Origin: Planctomycetota bacterium
GTDB taxonomy: Bacteria > Planctomycetota > Phycisphaerae > Sedimentisphaerales > Anaerohalosphaeraceae
Assembly: GCA_019456225.1 (NCBI GenBank)
Contig: VRUI01000034.1
Location: 1-47,107 of the forward strand
Length of the DNA stretch: 47,107 nucleotides
Direction of reading: 5' to 3'
Part shown: piece by piece, positions 19,517 to 25,324 of the stretch
How positions within the stretch are numbered: position 1 is the stretch's first letter
Layout of the letters: each line of letters opens with the position of its first letter
Position numbers and translations under genes: made by a program
Notes under the pieces: generated by a model
Databases searched by the model: none
What the model was told of the DNA's origin: nothing
Seen by the model: only the letters and a program-made list of their open reading frames with translations

Positions 19517-20653
19517 CTACTTCCGCCAATTCATTATATAAAACGCTATCGCCATCAACTGAAAAACTATGGCATAGCCGATCATTGTATGAACAGAAGA
19601 GACTTCCTTCGTCTGGTCGAGCATGAACCACACGCTGATTAGCAGGCAGAAGAACACGGCGATCTGAACGATGCCGGCAAAGACCTTGAACATCGAAAAA
19701 TCCTCGTACATATCGGCCTGTTTGTGTTTGCCAAGACGGTTGGCGATCTTCCTGAGCAGATGGGTGTTCACCTCCTCCGGAGTAAGGTCCTCAGACTCGT
19801 CATACGTTCCCTCATGCACGTCATATTCTCTGTAATCGTCTCTCTTGTAATCGTTGTCTTCGGGGATGTATGTTTGCTGTTTGGTATTGTTGTCGTTATG
19901 GTCGTCGAGGGCATCGGGGTACGTGCTTGTTTCTTTTTGCTGGGATTGCATTTTGGTCTCCGACTGTGCTTGTTGAGCTTCGGCTTGCGATTGCTGGTTC
20001 ATCATTGTCGTTGTGTCGGTTTCTACTTCCGGAGCGGGACGCGTATTCGGGACTTTTCTTTTCTTGGCAACCTTAAAGGGCAGCTTGCCGTCCCTGATAC
20101 ACATTTTGATAATGTTGGCAGCTTCTTTGATATTGACGGCGATGCTGTCTGCTTCGGGATCGGAATATTCTTTGATCGTTGGATTGGTCGGGGAGTTTAT
20201 CAGTATTGTTCTGCATCCGGCCTGCTTTCCCGCCTCGATATCCCGGTATGAATCGCCGATCATCCAGGAATAGCCAAGGTCGATATCCATCTCTTCGGCC
20301 GCTAACATAAGCATACCCGGCGAAGGTTTTCGCAGACGACTTTCTTTGCGGTACTTTTCGATCACACCATCCGGGTGGAACGGGCAGTAATAGATCCCGT
20401 CGATCATAACGCCTTCGCTGCGAAGCAGTCCTATGAGCCGCTGGTGGATTTCCGAGAGCATCTCTTCTGTGACGATGCCCCGCGCGACTCCCGACTGGTT
20501 CGAGACGATGATGAGCTTATAGCCCATTTTTCTCATGTCAGAAAGGGCACTGGTTGTCCCTGGTAAAAGCTTTACCTGGTTCGGGTGGTTAATGTAACCC
20601 GGGTCTTCTATTATCGTGTTATCCCTGTCCAGGAATATCGCCTTAAAAGCCAT
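19517..20653 (-). CDS. gmhB: GmhB-type heptose bisphosphate phosphatase fused to a membrane domain
   Basis: The ATG at 20653, seven bases after AAGGA, gives 378 residues. Residues 1-190 are a HAD-IIIA phosphatase: FLDRDNTI (D9, D11), SNQSGVARG, LRKPSPGM and IGDSYRDIEAG. This fits D-glycero-D-manno-heptose-1,7-bisphosphate 7-phosphatase in the ADP-heptose pathway. Two things are odd. The GmhB zinc loop is mostly lost: the segment CPFHPDGVIEKYRKESRLRK lacks the two cysteines and the first histidine expected. A Gln/Asn/Asp/Glu-rich linker (about 205-310) then leads to two C-terminal transmembrane segments (VFAGIVQIAVFFCLLISVWF and MIGYAIVFQLMAIAFYIM). Usual GmhB is about 190 soluble residues. 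The extension may tether the enzyme to the inner membrane. Confidence 0.85.
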   Translation of the reverse strand: MAFKAIFLDRDNTIIEDPGYINHPNQVKLLPGTTSALSDMRKMGYKLIIVSNQSGVARGIVTEEMLSEIHQRLIGLLRSEGVMIDGIYYCPFHPDGVIEKYRKESRLRKPSPGMLMLAAEEMDIDLGYSWMIGDSYRDIEAGKQAGCRTILINSPTNPTIKEYSDPEADSIAVNIKEAANIIKMCIRDGKLPFKVAKKRKVPNTRPAPEVETDTTTMMNQQSQAEAQQAQSETKMQSQQKETSTYPDALDDHNDNNTKQQTYIPEDNDYKRDDYREYDVHEGTYDESEDLTPEEVNTHLLRKIANRLGKHKQADMYEDFSMFKVFAGIVQIAVFFCLLISVWFMLDQTKEVSSVHTMIGYAIVFQLMAIAFYIMNWRK

Positions 20654-20686
20654 GATCAAATCCTTTTTTTCAGGTAGCCTGATGTT

Positions 20687-22174
20687 TTATGCATTCTCCG
20701 TATTTTCCGACTGCATCTTTTCGATAGTCGCAGTCGAGCTTTTGCCCTCTATCATTTTAGCGAGTCTTACTTCGCCGCCGAGGGATTCGACAAATTCTCT
20801 GCCTATGACGCCTTTCTCTGCCCAGTCTTCGCCCTTGACGAGTATGTCGGGTCTGACTTTCATGATCGTCGCAAGCGGATCCGGTTCGTCAAAGATGACA
20901 ATGAAGTCAACGCTTTCCAGTGCCGACAGGACCTTTGCACGGTCGTGCTGGTTGTTGATCGGTCTTGTCGGGCCTTTCAATTCTTTGACGGAGCTGTCGC
21001 TGTTTAGACCGAGCACTACGATATTGCCCTGGTCCTTGCAGAATTTGAGATACTCGATATGTCCGGTGTGAAGCACATCGAAACAGCCGTTGGTAAAGAC
21101 GATCTTGTCTTTCTGGTGGCGATGTACGTCAAGCTCGTGGGCCAGCGTTTCCAGTGTGTGTATCTTGCCGCTTTTGCCGCGGCGCGATACGATTATTTCG
21201 TTCACGATCTCTTCTACGCTTACCGTGGCGCATCCGAATTTTTCGACCTCGATTCCGCCGGCGATATTTGAAAGCTCGACAGCCGATGCGAAATCTCCGC
21301 CTGCCGCGATTACCGTCGCTAATGTTGCCAGCACCATATCGCCTGCACCGGTGACATCGTATACATTTCTGGGTATTGTCGGCAGGTGTTCGCTATACTC
21401 GCTTGTGTGGAGGAATGCTCCGTCACGGTCGAGGGTTACTACTACGGCTTCGAGCTTGAGTTTTTTGGCGAGGATCGCGGCGGCTCGTTTAGCGTCGTCG
21501 ATAGTTTTTACATCGAAGCCGACGGCGATGGACGTCTCCTGCCGGTTGGGCGTTATCAGGCACGCGCCGGTGTATTTGGAGTAATCGCTTCCCATAGGCG
21601 GGTCGACAAGAATTCGTTTGCCGGCTTTAGAGGCTATCTCGACGAATTGCCTGCAAATATTTTCCGACAGAACTCCTTTGTTGTAATCCTGGAGGCAGAC
21701 GATGTCGACGGTTTTAAGGGCCTCTTTATATTTATTGATAAGTTCTTCATTTTGCTGCGGCGTAAGTGGTTCGGTGCTTTCATCATCGATGCGTAAAAGC
21801 TGCTGCCTGTGTCTGTGCTGGGCAAGGCCCACCATTCGCTGTTTATTGGTCGTCGGTCTGTCGCCGGCTTTGACCAGGCCGGATACGTCGGCTCCAAGAT
21901 CTTCGAGAAGTTTGCACAGGACCTTGCCGTTAGAGTCGTTTCCGATGACTCCCAGACAGATGGCTTTGGCTCCCAGCGTGGCAAGGTCGGCGGCTACCGA
22001 CGCCGCACCGCCGCAACTGTCTTTGCGTTCGATAACTTTCAATACCGCCACAGGCGCTTCCGGGCTTATACGCAGCGCGTCGCCATACACATAGCTGTCC
22101 AGGATGAAATCCCCGACAAGCAAGATTCGCGGCGAACCAAGGCTCGTTACCGTTTTTAATAATTTGTCATACAT
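20687..22174 (-). CDS. hldE: Bifunctional heptose 7-phosphate kinase / heptose 1-phosphate adenylyltransferase
   Basis: The 495-residue protein is a fusion of two cytoplasmic enzymes of ADP-heptose synthesis. Residues 1 to about 335 are a PfkB kinase (VGDFILDSYVYGD, CGGAASVAADLATLGA, LVDPP, and the catalytic VTGAGDMVLATLA). Residues about 355-490 are a nucleotidyltransferase (FTNGCFDVLHTGHIEYL with the HxGH motif, GPTRPIN, KGEDW, and SSTATIEKM in place of SST-II). The length matches E. coli HldE. It lies immediately upstream of gmhB, the step that acts between its two activities. Only the isomerase GmhA is missing from this cluster. Confidence 0.95.
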   Translation of the reverse strand: MYDKLLKTVTSLGSPRILLVGDFILDSYVYGDALRISPEAPVAVLKVIERKDSCGGAASVAADLATLGAKAICLGVIGNDSNGKVLCKLLEDLGADVSGLVKAGDRPTTNKQRMVGLAQHRHRQQLLRIDDESTEPLTPQQNEELINKYKEALKTVDIVCLQDYNKGVLSENICRQFVEIASKAGKRILVDPPMGSDYSKYTGACLITPNRQETSIAVGFDVKTIDDAKRAAAILAKKLKLEAVVVTLDRDGAFLHTSEYSEHLPTIPRNVYDVTGAGDMVLATLATVIAAGGDFASAVELSNIAGGIEVEKFGCATVSVEEIVNEIIVSRRGKSGKIHTLETLAHELDVHRHQKDKIVFTNGCFDVLHTGHIEYLKFCKDQGNIVVLGLNSDSSVKELKGPTRPINNQHDRAKVLSALESVDFIVIFDEPDPLATIMKVRPDILVKGEDWAEKGVIGREFVESLGGEVRLAKMIEGKSSTATIEKMQSENTENA

Positions 22175-22190
22175 TTTAAAAATCCATTCT

Positions 22191-22250
22191 AGCGATTAGT
22201 CCGCCTTCGGCGGATTTCACTTCGTTCAACTGCAATTAGCGATTAGCTGC
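22191..22250. repeat. AGCGATT-type heptad tract interrupted by a GC-rich palindrome
   Basis: AGCGATT at 22191-22197, then a 34-base interruption containing the perfect hairpin TCCGCC-ttc-GGCGGA (22200-22214), then GCAATTA and GCGATTA (22232-22245). The lpxK stop codon (22243-22245, minus strand) lies in the last unit. Confidence 0.7.
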
Positions 22251-23322
22251 TGATTGCTGCGTCTACCAGTGCCTCTATTTTATCAGCACCTTTAATAAAA
22301 TCAAGTTCGAGAGTAAGAAAAGCGAAATCAATATCGAATCTGTCTCTTACCAGCAAAGCCGTCTTTACCCAGTCTTTCTCCGTCGAAAGTATCAAATTTG
22401 TGTCTAGTTTTTTTGCTTCATCATAGATCGTCGCCATGTCCTCTTCGGTGAAGTCGTGATGGTCGTTAAAAACTTTCGATCCCTTGACATTAAATCCGTA
22501 GCTTTCCAGGTTGCCCAGAAACGCGTCTGGGTTGCCTACGCCGCAAAACGCGTAGAGATCAAGCTCTTTAAGCTCTTCTATAGAAAGTTCTCTGCCCTTC
22601 ATAATTTTTGCCGAAGTGTGCTTATGGACAGCTTTTGCGATAGTAATATCCGGGGCGATCCTTTTGATCTCGGCAACTAGCCTGTCAGTTTTTTCCGCCG
22701 AAGACTGGTTGTAATGGGTTATTACCACTGCCTGGGCGCGTTTTATCGCTGTTTTTGGCTCTCTAAGCAGCCCGGCAGGCAGCAAATGCCCGAAACCGAA
22801 CGGGCATGTCGCGTCGATAGCTACTATATCAAGATCGCGATGCAGTCTGCGATGCTGGAAACCGTCGTCCATGACCAGAGCTTTCGCGCCGTATTCACTG
22901 ACGGCTTTGGCGGCACCGGCTACCCTGTCCGGGTTGACAACGATTCTCGCATCGGGGCAGGCCCTTGCCAGGATCGCAGGTTCATCGCTGATTTCAGCAT
23001 CCTGGGCCTTATATCCACGCGTAAGTACCGCACACGGTATCGATTTGTCCTTAAGCATCTTGCAGAGCCAGATCACCAGCGGGGTCTTTCCCGTCCCGCC
23101 TGTCGTAATATTGCCGATGCTGATCACCGGAACCCCGGCCTTACGGCTGCTGGAAATACCCTTGTTATAACCGAAATTACGCAGAAAAACAGCGATTCTG
23201 TAGTCGATAGAGACAATGCGCAGCGAAATACGAAGAAGGGTTTTGAAAAAGCCCTTATCTGCCCCTGAAATAAGATTGCGAAAAGAATTCTGGTTCAAAA
23301 GCTTCTCCAGACTGGCGATCAT
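22243..23322 (-). CDS. lpxK: Tetraacyldisaccharide 4'-kinase LpxK (lipid A kinase)
   Basis: The 359-residue inner-membrane-associated kinase phosphorylates the 4' position of the lipid A disaccharide. It has an N-terminal amphipathic/hydrophobic start, the Walker A loop ISIGNITTGGTGKTP (about 68-81), VLTRGYK, the catalytic MDDGFQHRRLHRDLDI segment and GHLLPAGLLREP. The length is slightly above the usual 320-340. It is the first gene of the envelope operon, behind the promoter at 23343-23371. The C-terminal AISS and stop codon come from repeat sequence, as in the carbonic anhydrase. Confidence 0.95.
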   Translation of the reverse strand: MIASLEKLLNQNSFRNLISGADKGFFKTLLRISLRIVSIDYRIAVFLRNFGYNKGISSSRKAGVPVISIGNITTGGTGKTPLVIWLCKMLKDKSIPCAVLTRGYKAQDAEISDEPAILARACPDARIVVNPDRVAGAAKAVSEYGAKALVMDDGFQHRRLHRDLDIVAIDATCPFGFGHLLPAGLLREPKTAIKRAQAVVITHYNQSSAEKTDRLVAEIKRIAPDITIAKAVHKHTSAKIMKGRELSIEELKELDLYAFCGVGNPDAFLGNLESYGFNVKGSKVFNDHHDFTEEDMATIYDEAKKLDTNLILSTEKDWVKTALLVRDRFDIDFAFLTLELDFIKGADKIEALVDAAISS

Positions 23323-23342
23323 AATATAATATCAAGCCGAAT

Positions 23343-23371
23343 ATTCTAACAATATAAGGATTGGCTGTCAA
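23343..23371 (-). promoter_or_regulatory. Sigma70-type promoter of the lpxK-plsY envelope operon
   Basis: On the minus strand TTGACA (23366-23371, perfect -35), a 17-base spacer, then TAGAAT (23343-23348, five of six -10 positions). It lies 21 bases from the lpxK start codon. It is the strongest promoter match noticed in the window. Confidence 0.8.
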
Positions 23372-23399
23372 GCGTACTTTTCAGGGGTATGATGGACAG

Positions 23400-23438
23400 G
23401 TGAGTGAGATTTTTTTGTGGCAAAAAAATCTCACTCAC
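23400..23438. repeat. Perfect 18-base inverted repeat with 3-base loop
   Basis: GTGAGTGAGATTTTTTTG, loop TGG, CAAAAAAATCTCACTCAC. The sequence on its two sides (ATGGACAG and AT) and its centre (GTGGCA) reappear in palindrome 2 with centre and ends exchanged. Confidence 0.9.
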
Positions 23439-23443
23439 ATAGC

Positions 23444-23563
23444 AGTAGAAAATAGTGAGTAGAAAGTAGAAAAAGAGCATACTTGACATTAAAGACAGTT
23501 CAAAATACAGCAAAACTGCTACTGCGGTCTACTTTCTACTTTCTACTTTCTACTATCTACTTT
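23444..23563. repeat. Pair of inverted heptanucleotide tracts (AGTAGAA / CTACTTT)
   Basis: Units AGTAGAA, AATAGTG, AGTAGAA, AGTAGAA at 23444-23471, and CTACTTT x3, CTACTAT, CTACTTT at 23529-23563. The second array is the reverse complement of the first, so the two could pair across a 57-base loop. Confidence 0.8.
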
Positions 23564-23605
23564 CAGAAAACTGCGATAAGACCCGCTATACAAAGATATT
23601 ATAAA

Positions 23606-23658
23606 TGCCACTAAAAAATCTCACTCACATGGACAGCGAGCGAGTTTATTTAGTGGCA
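23606..23658. repeat. Imperfect 23-base inverted repeat related to the one at 23400
   Basis: The arms begin TGCCACTAAA at the left and end TTTAGTGGCA at the right, 19 of 23 positions pairing, loop ATGGACA. It shares AAAAAATCTCACTCACAT with palindrome 1. Confidence 0.85.
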
Positions 23659-23718
23659 ATAAGATCCCGAAGCGCGAGCGAAGGGACAAAAGCGATTAGC
23701 ATAAAGTTGTAATGAATA

Positions 23719-23746
23719 AAGGCCCTCGGTATTAATCGAGGGCCTT
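23719..23746 (-). terminator. Hairpin terminator of the NapC/NrfH-type cytochrome gene
   Basis: Perfect 10-base stem AAGGCCCTCG / CGAGGGCCTT with an 8-base loop, about 50 bases after the stop codon. The trailing minus-strand tract (TTTATTCATT) is only moderately T-rich. Confidence 0.7.
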
Positions 23747-23794
23747 CAGTAATGTTATTAGTCTCGGCCGTAAGGCCGAATTATCAATTTGTAA

Positions 23795-24385
23795 TTATTC
23801 GTCTTCATCTTCATCATCATCGTCTCTTACGTGTGCAGAATCTGCGTGGCATTCGATGCACTTAGCTGGTTCAGTGCCTTCCTCAGGATTGAAAACCATT
23901 TCGTCGTGAAAATCGGCAATATCTTTGTCGAACTGATTGTCTTTGATTTTGCTATGACACTTCAGGCACACTTCGTTGGTCATATGCTCTCTGACCTTTT
24001 TGCGAACTTCTTTAGCATCGTAATCGGCGCCTACGATATGAAGTAAAGAATCCTTGGCACCCGTATAAGCCTTTGCAGTCAGGTGTGAAAAGAATTTGTC
24101 CTTCGGCGGGAGGTGGCATTCGATACACCCAACCTCGACACCGGTACGGTTTACGGCATGCGGGCTTTTCTTCCAGCTGGCATAGACCTCATCCATCTCA
24201 TGGCATTTTCCGCAGAATTTGGGTTTGGAGGTAGGAACCAGTGCCGCTTCAATGATGACAAACAGGATCAATGCAATGATAATACCAGGAACAAAGATCA
24301 CGATGCATTTCTTGATCAGGCAGCACAGCGAACAAATACATCCTTTTTTCTTTTCGTCTTTAATTTCTTCTTTTTTTTCTTCCAT
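23795..24385 (-). CDS. Tetrahaem membrane-anchored cytochrome c, NapC/NrfH family
   Basis: The 196-residue protein has a charged N-terminus with several cysteines (CICSLCCLIKKC, residues 16-27), one membrane anchor (about 28-50) and four CxxCH haem sites: C58-H62, C87-H91, C140-H144 and C176-H180. This is the NapC/NrfH/NirT layout, which takes electrons from membrane quinol and hands them to periplasmic reductases. It ends in a strongly acidic tail (DDDDEDEDE), unusual for the family, which could dock a basic partner. No reductase gene follows it; the nearest redox genes are the exported dihaem HzsA-like proteins. GAGG stands about 10 bases before the ATG. Confidence 0.9.
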   Translation of the reverse strand: MEEKKEEIKDEKKKGCICSLCCLIKKCIVIFVPGIIIALILFVIIEAALVPTSKPKFCGKCHEMDEVYASWKKSPHAVNRTGVEVGCIECHLPPKDKFFSHLTAKAYTGAKDSLLHIVGADYDAKEVRKKVREHMTNEVCLKCHSKIKDNQFDKDIADFHDEMVFNPEEGTEPAKCIECHADSAHVRDDDDEDEDE

Positions 24386-24782
24386 GTGATACGTACCTCA
24401 AAAAAATGTGATTAGATTTCATTGACCATTGCTCAAAAAAGCAATGTCTTGCAATACGGCAAACCCTCGCATACAAGGGAGTTTGCGTAATATATCGACT
24501 AGGAAGACGATAAGCAAGCAGTTTTTCCCGGATAAAATTCGGCAAGCACTATTGAAATTTTCCCGAAATACGGCGGTTAATCGCTGTTTAGTTATAACGG
24601 TTGTGCGGAATATTTCGATTGAAGTCCTATAAGAACCGAAAAGGAGCTTTTTGGAAGGTCTTTACAAAAAATTATTAAAAATATTGCCAGAATTCGCCAA
24701 ATATCCTAAACAGCCCAGCTTAACTATGCCGATAAAAGAATCATTGCAATTAAGTTTACTATTTTAACGGAGTAACGAACTA
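24386..24782. other. Intergenic region between divergent genes; possible structured RNA
   Basis: About 400 bases with no supported gene. It holds a hairpin CATTGC-tcaaaaaa-GCAATG (24427-24446) and, beside it, a potential three-way fold closed by CTTGC (24448-24452) and GCAAG (24514-24518). I match it to no known riboswitch. Confidence 0.4.
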
Positions 24783-25106
24783 ATGGAAATGGACACAGCA
24801 GTAATTGAACAGCGTAGTGACACTCGTTCGGACCTTGCATGGCCTGTAAGTGTATGGCTTCCCAAAGCAAGCCGGTTTTTCAACGGAAAAAGCGTAAACA
24901 TCAGCAAAGGCGGGGTATTTCTATCAGTTCCGATGACTACTCCTGTCAAAGCCGGTCACGGAGTTGAGATTAATTTTCCGAGAACTGCCGCTCTTGCCAA
25001 GGAAAAGGGCAAATACGCCCGTATTAAGACCGGAAAAGTCGTCAGGGTTGACCGCAGCAATATGCTCGAAGAGGCCAGTATTGGTCTTGCGATCGAGTTT
25101 GAATAG
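24783..25106 (+). CDS. PilZ domain protein (cyclic di-GMP receptor)
   Basis: The 107-residue single-domain protein carries the two c-di-GMP binding motifs of PilZ: RxxxR as RSDTR (R11, R15) and N-x-S-x-x-G as NISKGG (N39, S41, G44), followed by a beta-barrel with VEINFP and IGLAIEFE. It is probably a stand-alone c-di-GMP effector in the cytoplasm. A GGAG lies upstream of the start. It is monocistronic, ending in a strong terminator, with no obvious functional link to its neighbours. Confidence 0.9.
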   Translation: MEMDTAVIEQRSDTRSDLAWPVSVWLPKASRFFNGKSVNISKGGVFLSVPMTTPVKAGHGVEINFPRTAALAKEKGKYARIKTGKVVRVDRSNMLEEASIGLAIEFE

Positions 25107-25186
25107 AATTTGATATAATAACCATTGCGATCGGTCCGCTGACAATGGAATGTGGAATTGATCACAATGGAGCAGATTTTCTTTTT

Positions 25187-25223
25187 ATGGCTGACAACAG
25201 AGATGTTGTCAGCCATTTTTTTT
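25187..25223 (+). terminator. Rho-independent terminator after the PilZ gene
   Basis: Perfect 13-base stem ATGGCTGACAACA / TGTTGTCAGCCAT, GAGA loop, followed by eight T. It isolates the HzsA-like gene 2 promoter from upstream transcription. Confidence 0.93.
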
Positions 25224-25249
25224 GCTAAAAGTTTTTTAAGAGCAATATT

Positions 25250-25279
25250 TTGGTCTTTTGGAGCGACTTATGGTATGAT
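25250..25279 (+). promoter_or_regulatory. Promoter of HzsA-like gene 2, similar to that of gene 1
   Basis: TTGGTC (25250-25255), 18-base spacer, TATGAT (25274-25279). The block 25242-25281 matches 5981-6020 at 31 of 40 ungapped positions, with runs GCAATAT, TTTTGG and GGTAT-ATAA conserved. Confidence 0.6.
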
Positions 25280-25324
25280 AATTATAAATTAAAGGCTTAC
25301 GTGTTTAAATTGGGTAAAGATGCC

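Larger units (their letters stand above)
23372..23794. other. Intergenic repeat cluster, no gene
   Basis: About 420 bases made largely of palindromes and heptad repeats: palindrome 1 (23400-23438), AGTAGAA heptads (23444-23478), their reverse complement CTACTTT heptads (23529-23563), palindrome 2 (23606-23658), a single AGCGATTAGC (23691-23700) and a terminator (23719-23746). Confidence 0.7.

Noticed and set aside
23400-23658. CRISPR array or rho-independent terminators
   Set aside because: Repeats are palindromic pairs and 7-base tandems without equal spacers; T runs lie inside the stems instead of after them.
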